Positions 18,347 to 26,863 of a DNA stretch of 64,000 bases are shown piece after piece. The stretch spans positions 62,001 to 126,000 of the forward strand of contig SUVP01000007.1 of NCBI GenBank assembly GCA_015061945.1, in the 5' to 3' direction. The position numbers were made by a program, and so were the translations under genes. Each line of letters starts with the position of its first letter. Positions within the stretch are counted from its first letter, which is position 1. The notes under the pieces were generated by a model that saw nothing but the letters and a program-made list of their open reading frames with translations, did no database searches and had not been told where the DNA came from. This DNA is from Opitutales bacterium. Lineage in GTDB: Bacteria; Verrucomicrobiota; Verrucomicrobiia; Opitutales; Intestinicryptomonadaceae.

Positions 18347-19225
18347 TTATATAGAAATTTGATATTGGTCTTGTGCGAATTTGCGGAGTGCAAAAAGCGA
18401 CTTTTTCATTTCCATTTCTTCCAAGAAATTTATGATTTCTGCAAAGTCTGGAATTTTATTTTTTTCCAACTCTACATTGTGCGATGTATCAATTGTAACC
18501 AACTGCAAATTTCTACGCAAAATATCGGCATTGTCTGCGACAATTTTTCTGAAACGCTCGGGCTTAATCCAGTCGGCACGGCGGATTAGAGTTTCTATAT
18601 CATCAAAATCTTTTAACCATTTCGCTGCAGTCTTTGGACCTACACCATCGATACCAAAAATGTTATCAGCCGAATCGCCAATCAACGCCAAGTACGCTGG
18701 AATCTGAGAGGGCGAAACCCCATATTTTGTCTTTACCCCGACAGTATCAAGCTCTGTCCACTCTTTTACTCGTGGCTTTGGTGGGAGCAACTGGCGGATA
18801 TTTGGCGAAACAAGCTGTGCAAAATCTTTGTCTGCACTGACGATTGTTACGTTATAACCTTGTGCTTTTAAGCTAACAGCAGAACTACCAAGCAAATCGT
18901 CGGCTTCAATCCCTTCTACTTCGACAGGTTCAAATCCGAAAAGCTCGCAAAGATATTTCATATTTGGGATTTGTCGCTTAAAATTCTCAGGTGCCTCGGC
19001 TCGATTAGCCTTGTACTCTGGATAAATTTCAAGATGACGCTTCGACCCGCCCTTATCAAAAAACACTGCAGTCGAGTGTGGCGTATCCATTGATGACAAT
19101 CTAAGTAAACTTGCAAAAAACGCATGCAACGCACCTGTCGGGAAACCGTCTGAACGAGTCAAGTCGGGCATTGCATAGTAGCATCTGAATGCGAGATTAA
19201 ATCCGTCTATTAGGTAGTATTTCAT
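18347..19225 (-). CDS. Stand-alone 5'-3' exonuclease / flap endonuclease
   Basis: A 292-residue cytoplasmic nuclease matching the N-terminal 5'-3' exonuclease domain of DNA polymerase I. It has the metal-site acidic residues in LIDGFNLAFR, EGIEADDLLG and VSADKDFAQLV, and the helix-hairpin-helix part in IGDSADNIFGIDGVGPKTAA. No polymerase domain follows, so it is a separate protein like YpcP or ExoIX. Such enzymes remove RNA primers or flaps during replication and repair. It is the last gene of an apparent operon with a thioesterase, a Sel1 protein and a small membrane protein. Confidence 0.85.
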   Translation of the reverse strand: MKYYLIDGFNLAFRCYYAMPDLTRSDGFPTGALHAFFASLLRLSSMDTPHSTAVFFDKGGSKRHLEIYPEYKANRAEAPENFKRQIPNMKYLCELFGFEPVEVEGIEADDLLGSSAVSLKAQGYNVTIVSADKDFAQLVSPNIRQLLPPKPRVKEWTELDTVGVKTKYGVSPSQIPAYLALIGDSADNIFGIDGVGPKTAAKWLKDFDDIETLIRRADWIKPERFRKIVADNADILRRNLQLVTIDTSHNVELEKNKIPDFAEIINFLEEMEMKKSLFALRKFAQDQYQISI

Positions 19226-19242
19226 ATTATGATATTAAATTT

Positions 19243-19470
19243 TTACTGAAAAATATTCCATGCAAAATAACATTCTCGCAAGAAATAAAACAACGCCAAA
19301 AAGCCAGCAAGCAAGAGAAGTTTTTTTACAGATTTCCAAACTTCGCCCCTAACTTCATACTTGCTAATTTCTCCACGAGTCTTGTTTTTAAAGGCAGACA
19401 ACGGGTCGTTATCGCGTGCAACTCTCGCGTTCTTAGCAATCAGTACTTTATTTCTTCGGCGAAAAAACAT
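19243..19470 (-). CDS. Small single-pass membrane protein, unknown
   Basis: A 75-residue protein with a basic N-terminal half (MFFRRRNKVLIAKNARVARD) and one membrane segment near residues 49-65 (LLLLAGFLALFYFL). No family is recognised. It sits one base after the Sel1-gene stop and 17 bases before the exonuclease gene, and this tight packing is the main support for its being real. Confidence 0.6.
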   Translation of the reverse strand: MFFRRRNKVLIAKNARVARDNDPLSAFKNKTRGEISKYEVRGEVWKSVKKLLLLAGFLALFYFLRECYFAWNIFQ

Positions 19471-19471
19471 C

Positions 19472-20683
19472 TTATTTTATAGAATTGTAATATGCGTTCA
19501 AATCGGCTGGAGCCTCGATTTTTGCGGAGATATCGGCAATCATCTTTTGCAAAACTTTAAGTTTTCCATTTTCCATTTGCAAGTGTCCATCTAAATTGAC
19601 GTCTGCTTTACTTTTTATTATCTGAATATTTTTTTCGACATCTTCAATTATTTTTTTGCATTGTGCAGTCGCATCAGAAAAATCGTTTTCTCGCCAATAA
19701 CGCCATACAAGATACATACGCGTCGAAACATCTCCTTTCTCTGCACCACGTGCGTACCATTGCAAAGATTTTTTTGAATCTTGCGGGAAGCCGTCTTTCC
19801 CCTCGGCATACAACGCTGAAAGCTTGAAACAATACGATATATCGGACTTTGCCAACTTCTCATAGAACTCTAAAGCCCTGTCGAGATTCTGAGGAAGAAA
19901 CTGTCCTTTTGAATACATTTTTGCGAGCTTTTCCATCGAATCGGTATTGCCTGCATCTGCCGATTTTCTGTACCAATAGATTGCACGTGTGCGGTGTCTG
20001 GGCAAGCCGTCTTTACCCGACATATATTTGTTTGCCACATCATACATAGCCTTTGTATCGCCTTTTTCAGCCAGAGCAACTAACACTTGTGCATAACGAG
20101 CATTCCACTTTGCGAGTTCTTCGGGCTTGTCGATTTTTGTATAAATTTCGACAAGTTTTTTTATCGCTTCAATGTAATTTTCTTCGCCGGCACGAGTTAT
20201 CCAATGCAACGCTTTTATGTGATTTTTAGGCACCATAAAGCCGTACAAATAGGCATTGCCGAGTGTCCATTTAATCGAGGCATCGCCACATTCCGCACCA
20301 GCTTCACGCCATTGCACCGCCTTTTGCATATCACGTTGCACAAGCTTTCCTTCGGCATACAGATACCCCAAGTACGACATCGCCGACGCATTTTTTTGCT
20401 TTGCCGATTTCTCGAGCCACTCAATAGCTTTTTGCGAATCTTTAGGGAGTCCGTTTTCGCCTCTTGCAAAATATGATCCCAATGCGAGTTGGGCATCAGC
20501 GTCGCCGTTTGACGCTTTTGCGATTATTTCGTCGATATTAACTTTTGCAGTTTTCTCTTTTGCCTGTTGAGATGTTTGCTGATCCGATATTTTTGCAGTC
20601 GCCCCCGACTCTGCTATTTCACCCAACGATTGACCAAAAACAGAAGTTGCAAAAGAAAAAATTAACAAAGAAAAATATCTCAT
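19472..20683 (-). CDS. Exported Sel1-like repeat protein
   Basis: A 403-residue protein with a signal peptide (MRYFSLLIFSFATSVFGQ) and about eight Sel1-like (TPR-related) repeats from residue 50 to 350, for example ADAQLALGSYFARGENGLP and ASAMSYLGYLYAEGKLV. Sel1 repeats make an alpha-solenoid used for protein-protein contacts, often in cell-envelope signalling. It begins two bases after the thioesterase stop. The partner is unknown; nothing in the operon points to one. Confidence 0.85.
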   Translation of the reverse strand: MRYFSLLIFSFATSVFGQSLGEIAESGATAKISDQQTSQQAKEKTAKVNIDEIIAKASNGDADAQLALGSYFARGENGLPKDSQKAIEWLEKSAKQKNASAMSYLGYLYAEGKLVQRDMQKAVQWREAGAECGDASIKWTLGNAYLYGFMVPKNHIKALHWITRAGEENYIEAIKKLVEIYTKIDKPEELAKWNARYAQVLVALAEKGDTKAMYDVANKYMSGKDGLPRHRTRAIYWYRKSADAGNTDSMEKLAKMYSKGQFLPQNLDRALEFYEKLAKSDISYCFKLSALYAEGKDGFPQDSKKSLQWYARGAEKGDVSTRMYLVWRYWRENDFSDATAQCKKIIEDVEKNIQIIKSKADVNLDGHLQMENGKLKVLQKMIADISAKIEAPADLNAYYNSIK

Positions 20684-20685
20684 AT

Positions 20686-21066
20686 CTACATCTTTTTAAA
20701 TATTACTCTCGATTGGAACATCGCAAAAATCGCACCACTATTTTCGGATGATACCGAAACATCAACAAGTGCTGTCTTTGCGTCGGAATATGTGATTTTT
20801 GCTTCGGCAATCACTACTTCATTTTGTGGACAAGGCGAAAGAAAATTTATCGACGCACACGAGCTTATCGCAACTCGCTCGTCCGTATTTGTCGCCAGTG
20901 CCGACGCAAAGTCTGCCAGCGAAAACAAAAATCCACCATGTGCTATATTCACGCCATTTAAAAACTCGTCTTTGGCAATCGCCCTAACACGAGCCTTCCC
21001 AAACTTCGATTCGAGCGTTTCAAATTGGAGAGTTTTTGCGAGTCTATCGTTATCTGTATTTGGCAT
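20686..21066 (-). CDS. PaaI-type hotdog thioesterase
   Basis: A 126-residue single hotdog-domain protein. It has the PaaI-family core (LNGVNIAHGGFLFSLADFASALATN) with the usual HGG-phenylalanine-DxA pattern, and ends in FAMFQSRVIFKK. These enzymes hydrolyse acyl-CoA thioesters in the cytoplasm. Two starts are possible: ATG 21084 lies inside the terminator stem of the upstream gene, ATG 21066 just after its T-run. The second is chosen because MPNTDND fits the usual length. No clear ribosome site precedes either. Confidence 0.8.
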   Translation of the reverse strand: MPNTDNDRLAKTLQFETLESKFGKARVRAIAKDEFLNGVNIAHGGFLFSLADFASALATNTDERVAISSCASINFLSPCPQNEVVIAEAKITYSDAKTALVDVSVSSENSGAIFAMFQSRVIFKKM

Positions 21067-21075
21067 AATAAAAAA

Positions 21076-21112
21076 GGCACGCATCGGAAATATACATCAC
21101 CGAAAGCGTGCC
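21076..21112 (-). terminator. Intrinsic terminator after aminotransferase gene
   Basis: The arms GGCACGC and GCGTGCC pair, with TCGG/CCGA inside, and the minus strand continues with a run of T. It ends the gene at 21132 and lies directly on the 5' end of the thioesterase frame. Confidence 0.85.
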
Positions 21113-21131
21113 ATTAAAGTTTTTTTGTTAA

Positions 21132-21998
21132 TTAGATTTTAACGCCTTCAACTGGTGCAACTTCATTGAACGCTTTGATGAGGTTGTTTGTCATTTCACC
21201 AGGTTTGCCTGTGCCAATCTTTCTGCCGTCGAGTTCGACAAGCGGAATGAGTTTTGCAGCAGTACCTGTGAGGAAACATTCGTCAGCAGTCCAAACATCA
21301 AAACGTGTGAGTGGTTTTTCGATGAGTTCGTAACCGAGTTTCTTTGCGAGTTCGATTACAGTTTGGCGAGTCATACCGCCAAGTGAACCTGCACTAACTG
21401 GTGGAGTAATCAACTGACCTTCGAATGCGATAAAGACGTTGTCGCCACTGCATTCTGCAACATAACCTTCGTTATTGAGGAGCAAGCATTCTTGATAGCC
21501 CAAGTTTTGTGCTTCGATTTTTGCGAGAATATTGTTGAGATAGTTGAGGCTCTTTACCATTGGAGGCAACGCTGCGTGCGAGTTGCGACGTGTTGGCACT
21601 GTGATTGCCTTCAAACCATTTTGATAAAGTTCATCTGGATAAAGTTGAATTTGGTCTGCGATAATAATCAACTGTGGGTCGCTACACGAACGTGGTGAAA
21701 GACCAAGAGCACCTTTACCACGCGAAACAACCAAGCGGATATATCCGTCTGTGAGGTTATTTGTACGGCAAGCATCGCAAACTGCGTCCATAATTTCTTG
21801 TTTCGACCAAGGCATATCGAGCATAATTGCACGAGCCGAACGGAATAAGCGATCGATATGTTTTGGAAGTTTAAAAACGTTTTTGTTATAGAGACGGATT
21901 CCTTCAAAGATACCGTCGCCATACAAGAAACCGTGGTCAAAAACAGAGACTTTTGCGTCGTCTTTGTCGTAATATTTTCCGTTGATATATACTTTCAT
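21132..21998 (-). CDS. ilvE: Class IV aminotransferase, branched-chain type
   Basis: A 288-residue PLP-dependent fold-type IV aminotransferase. It starts with VYINGKYYDKDDAKVSVFDH, typical of the family, with the GFLYGDGIFEGIRLYN motif; the Schiff-base Lys is in MVKSLNYLNN and phosphate-binding residues are in GSLGGMTRQTVIELA. This is the short archaeal/deep-branching IlvE form, also like D-amino-acid aminotransferase. Branched-chain transamination is the likely role, but D-alanine or aminodeoxychorismate-type activity cannot be excluded by eye. Confidence 0.85.
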   Translation of the reverse strand: MKVYINGKYYDKDDAKVSVFDHGFLYGDGIFEGIRLYNKNVFKLPKHIDRLFRSARAIMLDMPWSKQEIMDAVCDACRTNNLTDGYIRLVVSRGKGALGLSPRSCSDPQLIIIADQIQLYPDELYQNGLKAITVPTRRNSHAALPPMVKSLNYLNNILAKIEAQNLGYQECLLLNNEGYVAECSGDNVFIAFEGQLITPPVSAGSLGGMTRQTVIELAKKLGYELIEKPLTRFDVWTADECFLTGTAAKLIPLVELDGRKIGTGKPGEMTNNLIKAFNEVAPVEGVKI

Positions 21999-22104
21999 TT
22001 CTTTGCCTTATTTTAAATTTGTTAGAATAAAGTGATGTGCTGTTGGTTGAAAAAATCTAATTTATTTTTACCTATATTTAAATTTCGTCAACCGATTTTA
22101 CTTT

Positions 22105-23790
22105 TTATTTGCCGTATGAATCCTTTAATTCAACAGTTCTATTGAACACTGGTTTTTCCGATGTTCCAGACTTAGAATCTGCCATAAAGTATGCAATACG
22201 TTCAAATTGCAAAGGTTGTCCAGCTTTTGCTTCTGCAAGTGCTGGCTCGCCATAAAATTCAGCTTCCACGAGCGATTCAGGATTCAAGAAATCTTTAAAA
22301 TCGCTACCTTCAGGGAGGTCCGACATATCTTGGCGAGTAAAGAGTGTGCTGTAAAGCATAGCCTTGCACTTTACCGCTGAATCTGCCGATACCCAGTGGA
22401 TTGTACCTTTAACTTTTCGTCCGTCTGGAGAATTTCCGCCACGGCTATCAGGGTCTATTGTACAAATAAGTTTTACGACATTTCCATCGACATCTTTAAT
22501 TACTTCTTTGCACTTCATAAAGTACGCATAACGCAAGCGGACTTCGTTGCCGATTGTCAAGCGGAAGAACTTCTTTGGCGGATTTTCCATAAAGTCGCTC
22601 TTCTCAATATAAATGCGTTTTGTGAATGGAACTTTACGCATACCAGCCGATTCATCTTCTGGATTATTGACTGCGTCGAGCATATCGACTTTGCCGTCTT
22701 CCCAATTTTCGATTTCAACTTCGAGAGGGTTGAACACAGCCATTCTGCGAAGTGCAACTTTATTGAGGTCTTGGCGGACACAGTGTTCCAAAAGCGACAA
22801 TTCAGTAAGACTATTAAATTTTGTGCAACCTACTGTTTCGCAGAAATTGCGAATTGCTGTTGGAGTATATCCACGGCGACGCATACCTGAAAGCGTCGGC
22901 ATACGAGGGTCATCCCAACCTTCCACGACATTTTCTGCGACGAGTTGTTGGAGCTTACGTTTGCTCATCATTGTGTACGACAAATTCAAGCGTGCAAACT
23001 CATATTGGCGTGGGTGAACTTTTAGAGTCTTTAGAATACTTGTGTTGTCGATAAACCAATCGTAAAGCGGACGGTGAACTTCAAACTCAAGCGTACACAT
23101 CGAGTGTGTTATACCTTCGATTGCGTCAGACAAGCAGTGTGCAAAGTCGTACATCGGGTAGATGCACCACTTATCGCCAGTGCGGTGGTGTTCTGCTTTC
23201 TTGATTCGATAAATGGCTGGGTCACGCATATGCAAGTTTGGCGATGCCATATCGATTTTTGCCCTAATTACATATGCACCTTCTTCAAATTCGCCAGCAC
23301 GCATTCTGCGGAAAATATCCAAACTTTCTTCGATTGGTCTGTCGCGATGTGGGCTTGGCTTGCCAGGTTTACCAGGAACTCCACGGTACTCCTTAAATTC
23401 TTCAGCCGACAATGTGCAAGCGTACGCCTTGCCTGCCAAAATCAATTCTTCAGCCAGCGAGTAGAGTTTTTCAAAATAGTCGGAAGCGTAAAATTCTCTA
23501 TCGCCCCAATCGAAGCCGAGCCAGTGGACGTCTTCACGGATAGAATCTACAAAGCGTGTTTCTTCTTTATCGGGGTTTGTGTCGTCAAATCGCAAGTTGC
23601 ACAAACCGCCGTTTTCTTCAGCCATACCGAAGTCAAGACAGAACGCTTTTGCGTGTCCGATGTGCAAGCAACCATTTGGCTCTGGGGGGAAGCGGGTGTG
23701 TACGCTTGATGGCGGAAGACCATTTTTGATGTCTTCTGCTATAATTTGTCTGATAAAATGCATTGGTTTATTTTCGACTTCGTCGCTCAT
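22105..23790 (-). CDS. glnS: Glutaminyl-tRNA synthetase
   Basis: A 561-residue class Ib aminoacyl-tRNA synthetase. It has the HIGH motif in [20 protein letters not shown], a KMSKS-equivalent [12 protein letters not shown], and GlnRS-specific features: [18 protein letters not shown] and a beta-barrel C-terminal anticodon domain from about residue 345. Presence of GlnRS means the organism charges tRNA-Gln directly. No neighbour in the same operon is obvious; the GH30 gene upstream ends 73 bases before its start. Confidence 0.97.
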   Translation of the reverse strand: MSDEVENKPMHFIRQIIAEDIKNGLPPSSVHTRFPPEPNGCLHIGHAKAFCLDFGMAEENGGLCNLRFDDTNPDKEETRFVDSIREDVHWLGFDWGDREFYASDYFEKLYSLAEELILAGKAYACTLSAEEFKEYRGVPGKPGKPSPHRDRPIEESLDIFRRMRAGEFEEGAYVIRAKIDMASPNLHMRDPAIYRIKKAEHHRTGDKWCIYPMYDFAHCLSDAIEGITHSMCTLEFEVHRPLYDWFIDNTSILKTLKVHPRQYEFARLNLSYTMMSKRKLQQLVAENVVEGWDDPRMPTLSGMRRRGYTPTAIRNFCETVGCTKFNSLTELSLLEHCVRQDLNKVALRRMAVFNPLEVEIENWEDGKVDMLDAVNNPEDESAGMRKVPFTKRIYIEKSDFMENPPKKFFRLTIGNEVRLRYAYFMKCKEVIKDVDGNVVKLICTIDPDSRGGNSPDGRKVKGTIHWVSADSAVKCKAMLYSTLFTRQDMSDLPEGSDFKDFLNPESLVEAEFYGEPALAEAKAGQPLQFERIAYFMADSKSGTSEKPVFNRTVELKDSYGK

Positions 23791-23863
23791 AAATAAAAAA
23801 AGTTATGTTAAAAACTTAAACGCATTCAGCGTCGCGTCAACAGAAAATGCAATAGATTAAGCT

Positions 23864-25447
23864 CTATTTCTCAAATACGATTGTAGTTATCGAGCGTGGC
23901 AAAAGTCGGATTTTGTCCGATTTCTGCTCTTCTACAAACTTTGCAAGGTCTCTTCGTTCATCTGTTGTATAAGCATTTATTTTTGCATTCGCAAACTGTG
24001 TCGGCAGGCTAAAATTAAGGCTTTGCAAAGATTCGTTCATATTCACACAAACCACAACAAGCTTGTTTTCGTCAGGCGAAAGATAAGCACTTGCCATTAC
24101 AGAATCGAGACTATCGGCACCTTCAAGAGAAACTCTTTGATAATTTGGACGGATAAAAAATGAGTAATTACCCAACGCCCACAAAAGTTTTGTCGGCACA
24201 ATCGTACCACCTTTTTTGACAGAATCAGAATGGGGAGCAGTGTGAATCAATGCACAAAGACCAAACTTAATTTCTGTCGCAACCCAATATCCCCAACTTT
24301 TTGAATTCGCAAATACGATATCGGCATAGATGAGTTTTGCCATATTCAATGCAGTCTGCATATCGTTCATAGAATCGGGATTATACTTGTGCGTAAAGCC
24401 GTCGAGCTTGCGATAATCCGAGTACGAGCCGAGTTGACACCATTCAGTTTGATGAAAATCTACACCATATTTTTCAGCTTCAATTTTCATTTGTTCGCGG
24501 ATAGATTTCATCTCTTTATTTTTTATGTGAGAATGATAACTATGCGCGCCAATTTGTTTTGCAAGGTGCTTTAAATCGCCAATATAAAACTTGCTTTTTG
24601 GTGAGAAGAAATTTTCGAGGAAATTCGACGGAAACTCCGATTTATCCAAGCCCGATGTCTCCCAAATTTTAGTGAGTCTTTTTGATAAATCACTAAATGT
24701 AGTTTCCAGTCTAATGCACTCGCCTGCGAGCATCTTCACTGAATCGAGCTTGCGTTCAGACAACGCTCTATCGAGTTCCACAAACATCTTTTTTATGTCT
24801 GAATTCGCCCATGGCGAGCCCTCTTGCGTCGAGCGTGTCCACGTCATTTGTGGTTCATTTATGGGACTTACATATTTTATATCGTACCCTTTTTCGAGAA
24901 AATGTTTTGTGCAATCTGCGAGATAATCGGCAAACTTCCCGATGTTTTCAGGAGCAATATTCGTATTCATATTTGATGAATAGCCTTTGCCATTTTTTGT
25001 CCATTGCACGAGAGGAGAATTTGAAAAAAGTAAGAATTGATTGCATCCATACTCGCGTGCTTTTTGCATAAAATATTCAAGCCCTTTGCAACGCGACCAA
25101 TCGTATGAAGTCGAGCTCGGAGCAAGGTACGAACGTGCTGCACGATACGGCAAATCTATCTGCGATTCATCGCCTTCAAGCGTACCTCCGCCCAAATTCA
25201 CACGCCAAAGAGAAAGTCCGATTCCTTCAGGGTTTCCGTATTCATCAAATTTTTGTGAAAATAATAATTGAGCAATTTTTTCTTTGAATTTATCTGCCCA
25301 ATAATCGCCGATATACTGTGTACTCCACGCATCGCTTGCGGTAAAGTATTCCATTTTTTGATAGCGTTTTTGCGTGTCGATTTTCACGGAGATTGCATTT
25401 GCCAAAAGTGGCATTAACATCAGGATTATTGCGAGTGTTTTTTTCAT
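23864..25447 (-). CDS. Secreted GH30-family glycosidase
   Basis: A 527-residue exported enzyme (signal peptide MKKTLAIILMLMPLLANA). The TIM barrel carries a clan-A acid/base Glu198 in YVSPINEPQMTW and a nucleophile Glu335 in FHQTEWCQLG, and a C-terminal beta domain ends with ITTIVFEK. The layout resembles GH30 enzymes such as endo-beta-1,6-galactanase. Substrate is inferred only loosely: beta-linked galactan or related glycan. It begins 5 bases after the ygjP-like gene, so it is in an operon with mazG and a metalloprotease, which is an unexpected partner set. Confidence 0.75.
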   Translation of the reverse strand: MKKTLAIILMLMPLLANAISVKIDTQKRYQKMEYFTASDAWSTQYIGDYWADKFKEKIAQLLFSQKFDEYGNPEGIGLSLWRVNLGGGTLEGDESQIDLPYRAARSYLAPSSTSYDWSRCKGLEYFMQKAREYGCNQFLLFSNSPLVQWTKNGKGYSSNMNTNIAPENIGKFADYLADCTKHFLEKGYDIKYVSPINEPQMTWTRSTQEGSPWANSDIKKMFVELDRALSERKLDSVKMLAGECIRLETTFSDLSKRLTKIWETSGLDKSEFPSNFLENFFSPKSKFYIGDLKHLAKQIGAHSYHSHIKNKEMKSIREQMKIEAEKYGVDFHQTEWCQLGSYSDYRKLDGFTHKYNPDSMNDMQTALNMAKLIYADIVFANSKSWGYWVATEIKFGLCALIHTAPHSDSVKKGGTIVPTKLLWALGNYSFFIRPNYQRVSLEGADSLDSVMASAYLSPDENKLVVVCVNMNESLQSLNFSLPTQFANAKINAYTTDERRDLAKFVEEQKSDKIRLLPRSITTIVFEK

Positions 25448-25452
25448 AAATT

Positions 25453-26175
25453 TTATCTGATTGAAATAATTTGTGAGCCTATTTTTGAAAGCTCCCTATC
25501 GAGCTTTTTTGCGTTTGGACAAATTCGATTTAAGTAAATCCAAAACGATACAGAGTGGTCCATAAACATCGTGTGAGCAAACTCATGGCAGAGTATGTAA
25601 TTTTGCAATTCGGGACGCAAAAAAATTATTCGCCAATTTAGCGACATCGTCCCACTTGAAGACATCGAGCCCCACCTGCCCGATTGTCCACGAACAGAAA
25701 TTTTCTTCACATTCAAACCTGATTCAAACGAGACTCTTCTCGCCGATTCTTCGAGTCGTTTCGTCGCATATTTTTTGAAGCATTCTTTGAGTGAATCGTC
25801 ATCAGGAACGCAAAAAACGACTTCGCCTTTCGCAATATCTTCCACAAAAAATGCGTCTGTTCTCGATTGCATTATCGATGCTTTCAATTCTGCTCCATAG
25901 ACGTAAATTAGGGGATTTTCAGCTAATCGTTCTCTTATTGAAATTTGCTTTGGTGCATTATCCAAGTGTTCCGCAATCCACGATTTTGTCTTTTCTAAAA
26001 ACGCAAACGATTCTGCTTTCGACGCATAGCGTGGCTTTGTGAGCGACACACAATTTTCGCCAATTATCCGAACACAAATATTGCGAGCTCTCGATGAGTT
26101 TTTCACAACAACTTTCACAGCGATATTTTCATCGCCACGCTCAATATTGATAAAAAACTCTTCGCCTGTTGCCAT
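25453..26175 (-). CDS. YgjP-like zinc metalloprotease (DUF45)
   Basis: A 240-residue protein with the YgjP/DUF45 core: VRGQSGRWGSMSSSGTMSLN, then LQNYILCHEFAHTMFMDHS, giving a zinc site with His197, Glu198 and His201 and a further His in the DHSVSFW segment. Family members are predicted soluble metallopeptidases; a substrate is not established. It starts directly at the end of mazG with no gap, and GH30 follows after 5 bases. Confidence 0.85.
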   Translation of the reverse strand: MATGEEFFINIERGDENIAVKVVVKNSSRARNICVRIIGENCVSLTKPRYASKAESFAFLEKTKSWIAEHLDNAPKQISIRERLAENPLIYVYGAELKASIMQSRTDAFFVEDIAKGEVVFCVPDDDSLKECFKKYATKRLEESARRVSFESGLNVKKISVRGQSGRWGSMSSSGTMSLNWRIIFLRPELQNYILCHEFAHTMFMDHSVSFWIYLNRICPNAKKLDRELSKIGSQIISIR

Positions 26176-26817
26176 TTATTTTCCGAGCTTTTCAGCCGAT
26201 TTGCGTATTTGCAAAAGATAATCTCGCAACGCCGATTCTGGCTCTACTTTCATTTCTGAGGCTTTCGCAATTATCGAGAAAAGTTCACGTCCGATTTCTA
26301 TATTTTTGTCGCCTAATTTTTGTGAATTTTCCGAGGCGTCAGCGAGCGTTTCAGCGTCGGCTTTTTTTGCGATTGAATACGCATAGCGAAGTGCAGAAAG
26401 TTGCGGTGGAATCCCTGCGAAAAGTCCGCCGATGGCACGTTCTTTTTTCTCTTTCTTTTTTACGTCTTGCCAAATTTTCAAAACGTCGTCGCTATCATTT
26501 ACCTTTTCTTCGCCGAAAACATGTGGGTGGCGACGCACGAGTTTATCGCCCAATTCTTTTGCGACATCGTTAAAGTTAAAGTTGCCGTTTTCGCTCTCAA
26601 TTTCAGCGTGCAAAAGTAAGTGCATTAAAACATCGCCTATTTCTTCTCGCATTTTGTCTGAATCCTGCAAGTCGATTGCTTCTAAAAGTTCGGCACATTC
26701 TTCGACAAGATGACCACGCACAGACTGGTGCGTTTGTTCTCTATCCCACGGGCAACCATCGGGGGCACGCAATTTTTTTACAATATCTATTAAACGGTTT
26801 ACCTCATTATTATTCAT
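26176..26817 (-). CDS. mazG: Nucleoside triphosphate pyrophosphohydrolase MazG
   Basis: A 213-residue house-cleaning enzyme that hydrolyses non-canonical NTPs to NMP and pyrophosphate. The start (LRAPDGCPWDREQTHQSVRG) and the metal-binding helices (LVEECAELLEAID, EEIGDVLMHLLLHAEI) are those of MazG. It is shorter than the E. coli protein, having the first MazG domain and a reduced second one. It begins the mazG-ygjP-GH30 group and diverges from the lipoprotein gene at 26864, sharing a 46-base promoter gap. Confidence 0.92.
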   Translation of the reverse strand: MNNNEVNRLIDIVKKLRAPDGCPWDREQTHQSVRGHLVEECAELLEAIDLQDSDKMREEIGDVLMHLLLHAEIESENGNFNFNDVAKELGDKLVRRHPHVFGEEKVNDSDDVLKIWQDVKKKEKKERAIGGLFAGIPPQLSALRYAYSIAKKADAETLADASENSQKLGDKNIEIGRELFSIIAKASEMKVEPESALRDYLLQIRKSAEKLGK

Positions 26818-26863
26818 TATGTGTTGATTATATTACGACCATTGCTATTATGGCAAGCAATCT

